Assembly: GCF_004122735.1 (NCBI RefSeq)
Contig: NZ_SDIF01000004.1
Location: 62,001 to 126,000, forward strand
From: Streptomyces sioyaensis
Lineage (GTDB): Bacteria; Actinomycetota; Actinomycetes; Streptomycetales; Streptomycetaceae
Reading direction: 5' to 3'
Length of the DNA: 64,000 nucleotides
Below the pieces are notes generated by a model, which saw nothing but the letters and a program-made list of their open reading frames with translations, was not told where the DNA came from and did no database searches. A program made the position numbers and the translations under genes. Numbering within the stretch: position 1 is the stretch's first letter; each line of letters opens with the position of its first letter. Shown piece after piece: positions 8,679 to 17,555 of the stretch.

Positions 8679-9317
8679 GTGGAACTGGCCTATTACTCGG
8701 ACTATGCCGTGCGACTGGTCAACACCGAGCAGCCCGAGCGCGGCACCGACAGCCTCACCTCGGTCGAGGCGGTACGGGAGCTGTTCGGCCCCGCCCAGCA
8801 GGCCGCCCGGCGCGCGACCGACAGCGACGTCACGCGGCTGCGCACGGTCCGCTCCCGGCTGCGCGCCGTCTTCGAGGCCGCCGACGCCGGCGACGAGGTG
8901 CTGGCCGTGGACCTCCTCAACGCCCTGATGATGGAGTTCCCCGTCAGCCCGCAGATCTCCGGCCACGAGGACCGCGACGACGGGGGCACGGGAGGCCGCC
9001 CCCACTGGCACATGCACATCGCCGACCACGCGGCCAACGCCACCGCCGGCTACACCGCCACCGCCTGTATGGGCCTGGCCTTCCACCTCACCGACCTGGG
9101 CGTGGACCGCCTCGGCCTCTGCCAGGCGCGCCCCTGCCGGAACGTCTACCTGGACACCTCCACCAACCGCTCCCGGCGCTACTGCTCCGACCGCTGCGCC
9201 ACCCGCGCCAACGTCGCCGCCTACCGGGCCCGCAAGCGGCTGGAGAGCGAACGCTCGGCCCGTACCGGCCGCACCGCCGAGACCACCCAGGACAGCACCC
9301 CGGCGACCGACCGCTGA
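8679..9317 (+). CDS. CGNR zinc-finger (ABATE domain) transcriptional regulator
   Basis: The 212-residue protein starts at a GTG (VELAYYSDYAVRLVNT) and has the N-terminal ABATE ligand-sensing domain, then a C-terminal CGNR-type zinc finger: LCQARPCRNVYLDTS followed by RYCSDRCATRANVAAYRARK. Here the hallmark reads PCRN rather than CGNR, a common variation. It is probably a transcription regulator; the target could be the divergent methyltransferase. Its last 97 bases overlap the 3' end of sodX on the other strand, an unusually long tail-to-tail overlap. Confidence 0.85.
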   Translation: MELAYYSDYAVRLVNTEQPERGTDSLTSVEAVRELFGPAQQAARRATDSDVTRLRTVRSRLRAVFEAADAGDEVLAVDLLNALMMEFPVSPQISGHEDRDDGGTGGRPHWHMHIADHAANATAGYTATACMGLAFHLTDLGVDRLGLCQARPCRNVYLDTSTNRSRRYCSDRCATRANVAAYRARKRLESERSARTGRTAETTQDSTPATDR

Positions 9318-9691
9318 ACCCCCCGCGGCGGGCGGACCCGCACCCAGGCGCGGGCAATGACCAGTTCGTCGGGAACCACCCCGAATTCCCGGCTGTCGTT
9401 CTCGACGAACGGATTGTCCCCCTGGACCCACCAGCCGCCGTCCCGCCGCTGTACGGCCCGCTTGACGATCAGCAGATCCTGCCGGAACGGATGCCGCAGC
9501 ACGACCACGGCGCCGGGCCGCACCGCCGCTCCGTACTGCACGACCAGCTGGTCACCGGGCTGCAGCGTCGGCACCATCGACGGGTTGTACACCTCGGCCA
9601 GCCCGAACGCCCGCAGCGGTCCGCCCCGCGCCTGCCCCGCTTCTGAGCCCTCGCCCTGCCCGGGCCCGCGCTCGTGCACCTGCTCCGGCAT
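9221..9691 (-). CDS. sodX: SodX: S26-family peptidase for nickel superoxide dismutase maturation
   Basis: A 156-residue signal-peptidase-like protein encoded back to back with sodN, as in other NiSOD loci. The catalytic Ser is in VYNPSMVPTL (Ser38) and the partner Lys is in LLIVKRAV (Lys77); the box WWVQGDNPFVENDSREFG matches the S26 family. No membrane segment is evident, consistent with cytoplasmic removal of the SodN leader peptide. GGGAGG lies about 6 bases before the ATG at 9691, which supports this start over the long open frame running across sodN. Its C-terminus overlaps the CGNR gene. Confidence 0.9.
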   Translation of the reverse strand: MPEQVHERGPGQGEGSEAGQARGGPLRAFGLAEVYNPSMVPTLQPGDQLVVQYGAAVRPGAVVVLRHPFRQDLLIVKRAVQRRDGGWWVQGDNPFVENDSREFGVVPDELVIARAWVRVRPPRGVQRSVAGVLSWVVSAVRPVRAERSLSSRLRAR

Positions 9692-9859
9692 CCCGTACCT
9701 CCCGGTCCAGCCCCGGTCCGACCCGCTCACCGGCCCATCCTCCAACAGTCCCAGCGTGACACCGGACTTTTGCCCTAAGACCCCCGGGCCGCCCGAGAAA
9801 AGCCTTCCCCCACCGAGTAATCTCGCACCTGAGAAGACGATCACGAGGAAGGACTGAAC

Positions 9860-10255
9860 ATGCTTTCGCGCCTGTTCGCCCCCAAGGTGAAGGTCAGCGC
9901 CCACTGCGACCTGCCCTGCGGCGTCTACGACCCGGCCCAGGCCCGCATCGAGGCCGAGTCGGTCAAGGCCGTCCAGGAGAAGTACCAGGCCAACGAGGAC
10001 GCGGACTTCCGCACCCGCGCCGTCCTGATCAAGGAGCAGCGCGCCGAGCTGGCCAAGCACCACGTCTCGGTGCTGTGGAGCGACTACTTCAAGCCCCCGC
10101 ACTTCGAGAAGTACCCGCAGCTGCACCAGCTGGTGAACGACACCCTCAAGGCCCTCAGCGCCGCCAAGGGTTCCAACGACCCGAAGACGGGCGAGAAGGC
10201 GCTGGAGCTCATCGCCGAGATCGACCGGATCTTCTGGGAGACCAAGAAGGCCTGA
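9860..10255 (+). CDS. sodN: Nickel-containing superoxide dismutase
   Basis: The 131-residue precursor dismutates superoxide in the cytoplasm. The nickel hook HCDLPCGVYDP starts after a 14-residue leader (MLSRLFAPKVKVSA), so cleavage would leave His1, Cys2 and Cys6 as nickel ligands. The rest is the four-helix bundle, ending FWETKKA, and the length equals known NiSODs. A strong AGGAAGGA precedes the ATG. In S. coelicolor nickel raises sodN expression through Nur and an sRNA; I could not confidently locate a Nur box here. The 168-base gap to sodX must hold both promoters. Confidence 0.98.
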   Translation: MLSRLFAPKVKVSAHCDLPCGVYDPAQARIEAESVKAVQEKYQANEDADFRTRAVLIKEQRAELAKHHVSVLWSDYFKPPHFEKYPQLHQLVNDTLKALSAAKGSNDPKTGEKALELIAEIDRIFWETKKA

Positions 10256-10353
10256 CCTCGGCCCGGACGGCCTGACCTGCACTGCGCGGGTCGCGTCGGC
10301 CACCTGTCCGCACCCGGTCCGCGGGGCGCCGCACATGGCGTCCATGACGGAGC

Positions 10354-10453
10354 GGGTGCGGTCTTCTTTTTCCGGGTGCGGTGTGCGTTCTCCGAGTGCG
10401 GTGTGCGTTCTCCGAGTTCGGTGTCCGTTCTCCGGGTGCGGTCTTCTCGTTCC
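10354..10453. repeat. Five tandem copies of a 20-bp repeat downstream of sodN
   Basis: Five contiguous 20-base units start at 10354, 10374, 10394, 10414 and 10434. The consensus is GGGTGCGGTGTGCGTTCTCC. Units 2 and 3 differ at one base; units 1 and 5 share a CTTC variant. The array lies between the 3' ends of sodN and the antiporter. The unit length is not a multiple of three and no gene covers it. It may act in mRNA 3'-end formation or be a replication-slippage product. Confidence 0.8.
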
Positions 10454-10486
10454 GGCGGCAGGGGTGCCGCGTCCCGTCCGTGGCGT

Positions 10487-11773
10487 TCACGGCCGGAGGG
10501 GGCCGCCCCGGCGCCGGACGCGGTGCAGACCGCCGGCCGCCATGCCCCTGACGGGCAGTTCGTCCGCCGGGGCGGCCGCGGGGCCGGTGTCCTTGACCGC
10601 CCGCCCGTAGCGCCGGGCCAGCGGTGTCGAGGTGAGGCCGTGGGCGAGGACGCTGAGCAGGACCGTGCAGGCGAGCACCGGGAGCACCGGACGGGCACCG
10701 GCGCGGTCGAGCTCCTCGACCGCGAGCAGGCCGAAGATGACCGAGGCCAGTCCACGGGGCCCGAACCAGCCGACGAACAGCACGGTTCGGGCGTCCAGAC
10801 CGCTGCCGACCAGGCACAGCGCCACCGGCACCATGCGGATCACCGTGAGGCTCAGGACGGCGTAGAGCACGGCCTGCCAGGTGAAGTCGGCGGCCATCTC
10901 CGGGAGCAGGAGGGCGCCGAAGACCAGCCACACCAGCACGGACAGCAGTGCCGCGGACTGCTCGACGTACAGCAGCACCCGCTGCGGCGCACCGTGCATC
11001 GTGCCGAACGCCAGACCGGCGACGAAGGCGGCGACGAAGCCGTTGCCGCCGAGGGCGAGGGCGGAGGTGTAGCTGAGCAGGGACAGCGCCAGGACGCCCG
11101 GGCCGGCGAAGTCCTCGGCCGCCCAGCCGTTGCGGAGCGTGGTGCGCAGCAGCCAGCCGGCGGCCAGGCCGGCCACCGCGCCGTACGCCGCACCGACGGC
11201 GAGTTCCACCAGGGCATGGCCGGTGGCATGCGGTCCGGCGGCCCCCTCGGCCGACGCCATCCCGGCCAGGGCGAGCACCACCAGCGGTGTGACGATGCCG
11301 TCGTTGAGGCCGCTCTCCACGTTGATGACCCGGCGGATCTTCACCGGTACCTCCGGGTTGACCATCATCGTGGCGCCGAGCGCGGCGTCCGTCGGAGCGA
11401 GTGCGGCCCCGACGTACAGGGCGGCCCAGCCCGAGACGCCGGGCAGCAGGGCGGCCGCCAGCAGCGCGCCCAGGCCCACGCACAACGGCAGTCCGATACC
11501 CAACAGCCTTACGTAGAGGCCGAGTTCGGGGCGCAGGGCGCGGAAGGAGAGCCGTGCGGCGTCGGTGAAGAGCACCCACACCAGGGTGACCTCCGCCAGC
11601 GCCTTGACCGTTTCGTGCGGCAGCGCGAGGTCGAGGGCGCCGGTGCCCTCGCCCAGCAGCAGGCCCAGCAGCACGAAGGCGGCCGGAGCAGTGAGTTCGA
11701 AGTGCTCCATCCGCCGTGAGCACAGGCACCACAGGAACAACAGGAGCAGGACCAGGGAAAGGGTGCCGTCCAC
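10487..11773 (-). CDS. Na+/H+ antiporter, CPA1 family
   Basis: A 428-residue polytopic membrane protein with about 11-12 hydrophobic segments. The transport signature includes GAALAPTDAALGATMMVN and ESGLNDGIVTPLVVLAL, where the Asn-Asp pair is characteristic of cation/proton antiporters. It probably exchanges Na+ or K+ for protons to control pH and salt. I chose GTG at 11773 (VDGTLSLVLL) because GGAGAG lies upstream and the membrane helix follows at once; an upstream ATG at 11839 would add 22 charged residues. A second, different CPA1 antiporter lies at 27426-29024. Confidence 0.87.
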   Translation of the reverse strand: MDGTLSLVLLLLFLWCLCSRRMEHFELTAPAAFVLLGLLLGEGTGALDLALPHETVKALAEVTLVWVLFTDAARLSFRALRPELGLYVRLLGIGLPLCVGLGALLAAALLPGVSGWAALYVGAALAPTDAALGATMMVNPEVPVKIRRVINVESGLNDGIVTPLVVLALAGMASAEGAAGPHATGHALVELAVGAAYGAVAGLAAGWLLRTTLRNGWAAEDFAGPGVLALSLLSYTSALALGGNGFVAAFVAGLAFGTMHGAPQRVLLYVEQSAALLSVLVWLVFGALLLPEMAADFTWQAVLYAVLSLTVIRMVPVALCLVGSGLDARTVLFVGWFGPRGLASVIFGLLAVEELDRAGARPVLPVLACTVLLSVLAHGLTSTPLARRYGRAVKDTGPAAAPADELPVRGMAAGGLHRVRRRGGPLRP

Positions 11774-12012
11774 GGGGCTCTCCAGGGCTCGGCCTCGTCG
11801 GCCTTCGGGCACCCCACTCTCGGGCATCGCACCCGGCACCGGGCGGCGCGCGGCAGGCCGGGGCGCCGCCTTTCACGCAGCTGGCCGAAGCGCCGGCCAC
11901 CGGGCCGCGGCGCTCTGCGGCCACCAGGGCGTCAGCCGGCCGCCGGCCAGGGCCCCCGCCCGGCCCCGCCGTGCGGTGTCCGATTGCCGCCGCGGGGCCC
12001 GGGTGTTCTGAT

Positions 12013-13320
12013 GTGGCCGTGACGGCAACAGGCGACGCACGACGCGCGGTCGAGGCGGTGTTCCGCATCGAGTCGGCGCGGCTGATCGCCGGTCTCACCC
12101 GGATCGTGCGCGACGTGGGGCTCGCCGAGGAGCTGGCCCAGGACGCCATGGTGGCCGCGCTGGAACGATGGCCGGAGACCGGCATCCCGGATAATCCGGG
12201 CGCCTGGCTGATGGCGACCGCCAGGAACCGTGCGATCGATCTGCTGCGCAGACAGGAGCGGCTGGCCCGCAAGGTCGAGCTGCTCGGACGGGAGGCGGAG
12301 AGCGGTCCCGGCCGGCCGGAGGCCGCCTTCGCCCGGGTCGAGGGCGGCGCGGAGATCGAGGACGATCTGCTGCGGCTGGTGTTCCTCTCCTGCCATCCGG
12401 TGCTGTCCACCCGGGCGCGGGTGGCGCTGACCCTGCGGCTGGTCGGCGGGCTGCGGACCGACGAGATCGCCCGCGCGTTCCTGACGTCCGAGGCGACCGT
12501 GCAGCAGCGGATCGTCCGGGCGAAGAAGCGGCTCGCCGACGCGCGGGTGCCGTTCGAGGTGCCGGCCAGGGTGGAGTGGGGCGAGCGGCTCGCGTCGGTG
12601 CTGGAGGTCGTCTATCTGGTCTTCAACGAGGGGTACGCCGCGACGGCCGGGGACGACTGGATGCGGCCGGCGCTGTGCGAGGACGCGCTGCGGCTGGGAC
12701 GGATGGTGGCCGGGCTGCTGCCGAAGGAGCCGGAGGCGCACGGGCTGGTGGCGCTGATGGAGATCCAGGCCTCGCGGTCGGCCGCCCGGACCGGGCCGAC
12801 GGGCGAGCCGGTGCTGCTGCTGGAGCAGAACCGGTCGCGCTGGGACCGGCTGCTGATCCGGCGCGGGCTGGCCGCGCTCGCCCGCGCCGAGGAACTGGGC
12901 GGCACCCTCGGCCCGTACGCCCTGCAGGCCGCGATCGCCGCCTGCCACGCCCGGGCGCGCACCGCCCAGGAGACGGACTGGCCGCGGATCGCGGTGCTGT
13001 ACGAGGCGCTGGGGCAGGTCGCGCCGTCCCCGGTCGTGGAGCTGAACCGGGCGGTGGCGGTGGGCATGGCGTTCGGTGCCGCACAGGGCCTGGCGGTGGC
13101 GGACGAGCTGGCGGCGGAACCGGCGCTCGCGGGCTACCACCTCCTGCCGAGCGTGCGCGGCGATCTGCTCGCCCGGCTGGGGCGCGCGGCGGAGGCCCGG
13201 CAGGAGTTCCTGCGGGCCGCCGCACTGACCCGCAACGCCCGGGAACGGGCCCTCCTGGAGGAGCGGGCGGCAGAGCAGGAGGAGGGAGGCACCGGCCGTG
13301 GCCGCCCGCCCGGGAGCTGA
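12013..13320 (+). CDS. ECF42-type RNA polymerase sigma factor with large C-terminal extension
   Basis: The 435-residue protein has sigma region 2 (RRAVEAVFRIESARLIAGL to NPGAWLMATARNRAIDLLRR) and region 4 (HTH LRTDEIARAFLTSEATVQQRI), then about 240 residues of helical repeats beginning VVYLVFNEGYAA. This extension and the NEGY motif mark the ECF42 group, which has no anti-sigma partner and uses the C-terminal domain to control activity. ECF42 genes usually neighbour DGPF (YCII-related) protein genes; none is seen here. The start could be GTG at 12013 or 12019. No strong Shine-Dalgarno is present. Confidence 0.85.
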   Translation: MAVTATGDARRAVEAVFRIESARLIAGLTRIVRDVGLAEELAQDAMVAALERWPETGIPDNPGAWLMATARNRAIDLLRRQERLARKVELLGREAESGPGRPEAAFARVEGGAEIEDDLLRLVFLSCHPVLSTRARVALTLRLVGGLRTDEIARAFLTSEATVQQRIVRAKKRLADARVPFEVPARVEWGERLASVLEVVYLVFNEGYAATAGDDWMRPALCEDALRLGRMVAGLLPKEPEAHGLVALMEIQASRSAARTGPTGEPVLLLEQNRSRWDRLLIRRGLAALARAEELGGTLGPYALQAAIAACHARARTAQETDWPRIAVLYEALGQVAPSPVVELNRAVAVGMAFGAAQGLAVADELAAEPALAGYHLLPSVRGDLLARLGRAAEARQEFLRAAALTRNARERALLEERAAEQEEGGTGRGRPPGS

Positions 13321-13456
13321 GGATCCGCCGCGCCGCAAGGGCCGCGCCGCGCCCCCGGCGGCGCCCCCAGCGCACGGCAGGATTGCCGCAATGCGGAACA
13401 GACAGCATCATGTCCGACGTGACCCGCCCGCCACCGTGACTGGAAATGACCTGCCG

Positions 13457-14146
13457 ATGTCTCGCACTCCGCCGGCCCCCGAGGGGCGCTCCCGGGCGGC
13501 GCTGCCGGTGCTGGCCCTCGTCATGGCGTCGGCCGTGTTCCTGGTGTCCGGCTGCAGCGGGGCCGGGGAGCCCAAGAGCGCCGGCCCCACGCCGGCCGCT
13601 TCGGCCCCCAAGCAGCTGTGGACCCCCAGAAAGCCCCCGCCACCGCTCGGCGAGCCCAATTCGGAGCTCAACGACGGTGTGCCGTCACCGGTGCGCGGGC
13701 TGCCGCGGGTGCCGTCCGACGACATCCACCGGGTCTCGGCGCTCGCCGTCGCCAAGGCCCGGCTCACCACGATGACCAGCCCTCTCGACGAAGAGGGCAC
13801 GGACAAGAAGATCAAGAACTGCACGGCCCTCGGGCAGGATCCGTGCCCGGTCAAGGCGCCGCAGTACCGGGACCTCAACGGTGACGGCAAGGACGAGCTG
13901 CTGCTCGGCATCGCCTCGGGGCCGTACTTCCTGTTCCTGTGGGCCTTCACCGTCAACCACGGCCAGGTCACCCTGATCATGGACGAGGCCGAGCGCCCCC
14001 GGTCGGTGAAGCTGTCGGGCCGTGACGTGATCGTGCAGGAGCCGGCCGACAGGGGGTACGACATCCGCCGGGTCTACTCCTGGGACAAGCGGGAACACGC
14101 CATGAACGAGCGGACCTTCGAATACGTGGAGTCGAGCCGGAAATGA
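13457..14146 (+). CDS. Putative secreted lipoprotein with a DxNxDGxxD motif
   Basis: A 229-residue protein with a signal peptide ending in the lipobox LVSGC (Cys at about residue 33), followed by a Pro-rich linker. The mature part contains DLNGDGKDELLLG, a calcium-binding FG-GAP-like loop, but only one such repeat. The two cysteines in NCTALGQDPCPV could form a disulphide outside the cell. No enzyme motif is recognised. The ATG at 13457 is the best start; the frame is open further upstream to 13298 without a signal-like sequence. Confidence 0.7.
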   Translation: MSRTPPAPEGRSRAALPVLALVMASAVFLVSGCSGAGEPKSAGPTPAASAPKQLWTPRKPPPPLGEPNSELNDGVPSPVRGLPRVPSDDIHRVSALAVAKARLTTMTSPLDEEGTDKKIKNCTALGQDPCPVKAPQYRDLNGDGKDELLLGIASGPYFLFLWAFTVNHGQVTLIMDEAERPRSVKLSGRDVIVQEPADRGYDIRRVYSWDKREHAMNERTFEYVESSRK

Positions 14147-14213
14147 GCCGACGTCGTCCCGCCGGCCGGCACTGCACCCAGGACCTTTCCGCCCCTGCCC
14201 CAGGGGACACCCC

Positions 14214-15173
14214 CTAAATCCCCACCGACAACAGCCCGTCATGGCGCACCAGCCACGCCCGGTACGCCTCGCTCGCCCAGGCGATCTCCAGGTACGAGGC
14301 GGTCAGATCGGCGAACAGGTCGTCCGCGGAGGCAGCCGGGGTGGCGTCGTGGCGGCAGGCCATGAAGAGGCGGACGGCCAGCGGGTCGCCGTACAGGGGG
14401 CGGATCGCCATGCCGTGCCGGGAGCGGGCGGTCGGCTGGCAGGGGGTGACCACCTCGCCGGCCGTGACGAGGTCGACCGCGGTGAGGTAGTCGCCGTGCA
14501 CGACCCGCGGGGTGATGCCGGCCGCGGCCCAGATACGGCGCAGCCCCGCCCATTCGCCGTCCACGGTCGGGTCCACCATCCACTGGTCGTCGGCGAGGTC
14601 CGCCACCCGCACGACGTCCCGGGCGGCCGCCGGGTGGCTGTCCGCCAGGGCGATGAACTGCGGTTCTCTGGCGACGAGTTCATGCTCGACCAGGCCGTCG
14701 GGGACCCGCAGCGGCGCGCCCTCGACCTCGTGGACGAAGGCGGCGTCGAGCTGTCCGGTCGCCACCATGTGGAGCAGGGCATTGGCGGACACATCGGCTC
14801 TTATCGTGGTGTCCGTCTCCGGCAGCCGCACCCGCAGCCGCCGCAGCCAGCCCGCGACGGCGGGGCTGTTGGTGCTGCCGATGTGCAGCCGTGCGCCCCG
14901 TTCGTGGTGGGAGGCCGAGGCGATTTCGTCGATGAGTGCCCGCATTTCGGCCACGATCGGCCGGGCCCGGCACAGGACCGCATGCCCCAGCGGCGTGGGA
15001 CGGCTGCCGGTCGGTTCCCGGAAGAACAGCTGGCCGCCGAGGGCCTTCTCGATGCGGTGGAGCTGGGTCGTCAGGGAGGGCTGGGTCATGCCGAGCTGCC
15101 GCGCCGCCTTGCGTACGCTGCCGGTGTCGGCGATGGCGCACAATGCGCGAAGATGCCTGACCTCTAGCTCCAC
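14214..15173 (-). CDS. LysR-family regulator of the divergent snapalysin gene (SnpR/MprR type)
   Basis: The 319-residue protein starts with GTG ([19 protein letters not shown]) and has the LysR HTH ([34 protein letters not shown]), then two periplasmic-binding-like lobes for an inducer. It is encoded divergently from snpA across 218 bases, exactly as the known activators SnpR/MprR are paired with their metalloprotease genes in Streptomyces. By analogy it activates snpA and represses itself. The effector is not known. Confidence 0.9.
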   Translation of the reverse strand: MELEVRHLRALCAIADTGSVRKAARQLGMTQPSLTTQLHRIEKALGGQLFFREPTGSRPTPLGHAVLCRARPIVAEMRALIDEIASASHHERGARLHIGSTNSPAVAGWLRRLRVRLPETDTTIRADVSANALLHMVATGQLDAAFVHEVEGAPLRVPDGLVEHELVAREPQFIALADSHPAAARDVVRVADLADDQWMVDPTVDGEWAGLRRIWAAAGITPRVVHGDYLTAVDLVTAGEVVTPCQPTARSRHGMAIRPLYGDPLAVRLFMACRHDATPAASADDLFADLTASYLEIAWASEAYRAWLVRHDGLLSVGI

Positions 15174-15391
15174 GTCCGGAGCATAACGAGGTCGGCATCC
15201 GTCACACCAGACTCTTAAACCTGCCTCAACTCCCTTTCTCTCCGGGGTATTGGCCGGCGCTATCGCCACCTGGCATCTCCGTCCCGTGGGTGAACTGCGT
15301 CCAGACTCGACGGCACCAAGAAATCCGCAGGGCCCCGGTCGCCGCCCCACACGGCGACCGTACGGCCCTCGGAGATGAAGGAGCCCCCCAC
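15174..15391. promoter_or_regulatory. Divergent regulator/snapalysin promoter region
   Basis: This 218-base spacer has no gene and is less G+C-rich near 15200-15230. LysR proteins bind T-N11-A sites in such spacers, and several candidates exist here, so I cannot single one out. GAAGGAG at 15376-15382 is the ribosome-binding site of snpA. Confidence 0.5.
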
Positions 15392-16060
15392 ATGAGATCT
15401 CCCAAGACAGCGCTGTCGGCAGCGCTGGGCCTGGGCCTCGCCGCGGCACTCGCAGCCGCGGCGCCGGTTTCGGCAGCTTCCCCCTCCTCCCTCGCCAACT
15501 CCCACCACAGCACGCCCGCTTCGATCGCCGCCTACCAGGGTTCGGCGGCCGAGAAGGCCGACACCAAGGCGTTCTTCGAAGCGGTGATCAAGTCCGCGCG
15601 GGCCAAGATGAAGGCCCACCCGAACGCGGCGACGGTCACCGTCACCTACGACGCCGGTGCGGCGCCGACGTACAAGAGCCAGATAGCCGAGAGCACCTCG
15701 ATCTGGAACAGCGCGGTGCACAACGTGAAGTTGCAGGAAGGCAGCGGCGGCGACTTCCAGTACCGCGAGGGCGACGACCCGCGCGGTTCGTACGCCAGCA
15801 CCGACGGCCACGGCAAGGGCTACGTCTTCCTGGACCACAAGCAGAACCAGGAGTACAACTCCACCCGCGTGGCCGCGCACGAGACCGGCCATGTACTGGG
15901 CCTGCCGGACCACTACGAGGGTCCGTGCAGCGAGCTGATGTCCGGCGGCGGCCCCGGCACCTCGTGCCAGAACGCCCAGCCGGACGCGAACGAACGCGCC
16001 AAGGTGGACCAGCTCTGGGCCAACGGCCTGGCGGGCATCCGCTTCGGCAAGGCCTCCTGA
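15392..16060 (+). CDS. snpA: Snapalysin-type secreted metalloprotease (M7 family)
   Basis: The 222-residue preproprotein has an N-terminal signal peptide (to about residue 32, APVSAAS) and a short propeptide. The mature protease carries the zinc site [12 protein letters not shown], with two His and an Asp ligand as in snapalysin rather than the third His of other zincins, and the following Met-turn SELMSGG. Cysteines in GPCSELM and TSCQNA likely pair. Snapalysin (EC 3.4.24.77) degrades milk proteins and is exported into the medium. The divergent LysR gene is its probable activator. A 12-bp hairpin follows 165 bases downstream. Confidence 0.95.
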   Translation: MRSPKTALSAALGLGLAAALAAAAPVSAASPSSLANSHHSTPASIAAYQGSAAEKADTKAFFEAVIKSARAKMKAHPNAATVTVTYDAGAAPTYKSQIAESTSIWNSAVHNVKLQEGSGGDFQYREGDDPRGSYASTDGHGKGYVFLDHKQNQEYNSTRVAAHETGHVLGLPDHYEGPCSELMSGGGPGTSCQNAQPDANERAKVDQLWANGLAGIRFGKAS

Positions 16061-16225
16061 CCCCCTAGGAGGACGCTCCGGAAACAACGAAGTTCGGCGG
16101 TGGCCCAGCGGTCCCGGCCCGGTTGACGGCAGCCGGCTCCGCGTACGGCCTGGGGCTGACGAGTACCGGTACCTGGCGGACGGCGCTCGTATCCCCACCA
16201 GCCCTCGCATCCCTGCGCCGCCCGT

Positions 16226-16254
16226 GCGGTGGGGCTCACCACGAGCCCCACCGC
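16226..16254. terminator. Bidirectional hairpin terminator between snpA and crcB
   Basis: A perfect 12-bp stem (GCGGTGGGGCTC 16226-16237 / 16243-16254) with a 5-base loop is followed by TTTCG. It is placed between two converging genes and can serve both. The preceding 165 bases hold no gene. Confidence 0.75.
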
Positions 16255-16279
16255 TTTCGTCCGTCCGCGACCGCCCGGG

Positions 16280-16654
16280 TCAGCCCCACCAGGCCTGCGC
16301 AGCCGCCGCACCCGCGAACGCGGCCGCGAGCCCGGCCAGCAGGCTCAGTACGGCATTGGCCGCGGCATAGCCGCGCGCCCCGTCCACCGCCAGCCGCAGG
16401 GTCTCGTAGGAGAACGTCGAGTACGTGGTCAGCGCCCCGCACAGGCCGGTGCCCAGCAGCAGTTGGAGGTGCGAGGAGGCGGCGCCGGCCGCGGCCGCGC
16501 CGGTCAGCGTCCCGAGGATCAGGGAGCCGACGACATTGACGGTGAAGGTCCCCCAGGGGAAGACCGTGTCGTGCCGGGACTGCACGGCGCGGTCGGTGAG
16601 GAACCGCAGCGGCGCGCCGACCATCGCACCGACCACCACCAGCAGCCAGTTCAC
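16280..16654 (-). CDS. crcB: Fluoride ion exporter subunit CrcB/Fluc (second copy)
   Basis: The 124-residue, four-helix membrane protein has the Fluc hallmarks [15 protein letters not shown] and [15 protein letters not shown] (the TTxSTF fluoride track). Fluc channels are dual-topology dimers; two different crcB genes in one operon suggest an antiparallel heterodimer. Its ATG overlaps the preceding DUF190 gene by 4 bases (ATGA). Confidence 0.93.
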   Translation of the reverse strand: MNWLLVVVGAMVGAPLRFLTDRAVQSRHDTVFPWGTFTVNVVGSLILGTLTGAAAAGAASSHLQLLLGTGLCGALTTYSTFSYETLRLAVDGARGYAAANAVLSLLAGLAAAFAGAAAAQAWWG

Positions 16655-17037
16655 CCGCGTCCGCCCTCGTCCGCGGCCGGGCGGTCCGGGCGGGGGTAGG
16701 TGAGTGCCTCGCAGGGGTCGAGCGTCACCAGGCCGCCGCCCGCGAGGAGTTCGTCCAGCTCCGGCAGGAAGGCCCGGATCCGCTCCTCGGTGTCCACGAC
16801 GACGACCGCGACCGGCAGGTCCTCGCTCATCGACAGCAGCCGCTGGGTGTGGATGAGGGAGGTGGCGCCGAAGCCCTCGACGCCGCGGAAGACGCTGGCG
16901 CCGGCCAGTCCGGCCCGGCGGGCGCGGTGCACCAGCTCCGCGTACAGCGGCTTGTGGTGCCAGGCCTCCTGTTCGCCGACGAAGACCGTGAGCCGCAGCG
17001 CGGGGGCGCCGCCGGGATGTGCCGTGCCGTGTGTCAT
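16651..17037 (-). CDS. DUF190 family protein
   Basis: A 128-residue soluble protein of the DUF190 family, recognised by [42 protein letters not shown] and by the ferredoxin-like, PII-like fold this predicts. It is encoded between two crcB genes and overlaps both by 4 bases (ATGA at each junction), so the three products are made together. The family is often found with crcB and may regulate or assist fluoride export; its biochemical role is not established. Confidence 0.9.
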   Translation of the reverse strand: MTHGTAHPGGAPALRLTVFVGEQEAWHHKPLYAELVHRARRAGLAGASVFRGVEGFGATSLIHTQRLLSMSEDLPVAVVVVDTEERIRAFLPELDELLAGGGLVTLDPCEALTYPRPDRPAADEGGRG

Positions 17038-17471
17038 GCCGTCCGCCGCCTCAGTTCGAGAAGTGCGCGCGTGCCCGCGACCGCGGCCCAGACGGCCGCG
17101 AGCGCGAGGAGCAGGGTGCCCGCGAGGTACGCCACGGCCAGGGCCGGCCGGCGGGCGTCGACCAGCCGTTGGATGTCGACGGCGTAGGTGGAGAAGGTGG
17201 TGAAGCCGCCGAGGATGCCGGTGCCGAGGAAGGGACGCACCAGCCGGTGGGCCGAGCGGACCTCGGTGATCACCACCATCAGGACGCCCATCAGGGCGCA
17301 GCCGACGGCGTTGACGGTCAGGGTCGTCCAGGGGAAGGTGCCGGCGGCGGTGGGCCACAGGAGCGCGGCGCCGTAACGGGCCGTGGCGCCGATCGCGCCG
17401 CCCACGGCCACCACGCCGATCACCGGCCACTGGCCCCGCCAGGGCGCCGCCCCGCGGCGTCGCTCGTCCAT
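17034..17471 (-). CDS. crcB: Fluoride ion exporter subunit CrcB/Fluc (first copy)
   Basis: The 145-residue membrane protein has four hydrophobic helices and the motifs [31 protein letters not shown] and [13 protein letters not shown]. It is the first gene of a three-gene operon. Its N-terminal tail ([16 protein letters not shown]) is longer and more basic than that of the second copy, which could bias its membrane orientation. No fluoride (crcB) riboswitch could be recognised in the 38 bases before the upstream terminator. Confidence 0.93.
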   Translation of the reverse strand: MDERRRGAAPWRGQWPVIGVVAVGGAIGATARYGAALLWPTAAGTFPWTTLTVNAVGCALMGVLMVVITEVRSAHRLVRPFLGTGILGGFTTFSTYAVDIQRLVDARRPALAVAYLAGTLLLALAAVWAAVAGTRALLELRRRTA

Positions 17472-17508
17472 GGTTCTCCCGAGATCATCGGCGACCTCAG
17501 GCTACCTC

Positions 17509-17537
17509 CGCCCCTGTGCACCGGCCACACAGGGGCG
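17509..17537 (-). terminator. Hairpin terminator after the PEP-mutase-family gene
   Basis: CGCCCCTGTG (17509-17518) pairs with CACAGGGGCG (17528-17537) around a 9-base loop. It lies 19 bases beyond the lyase stop and upstream of the crcB operon, insulating the two units. Confidence 0.7.
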
Positions 17538-17555
17538 CGCTCCCGGCCCGGCGGG

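Noticed and set aside
9692..9859. Nur operator between sodX and sodN
   Set aside because: I could not find a sequence convincingly like the Nur box; sodN regulation by nickel is known from other species only.
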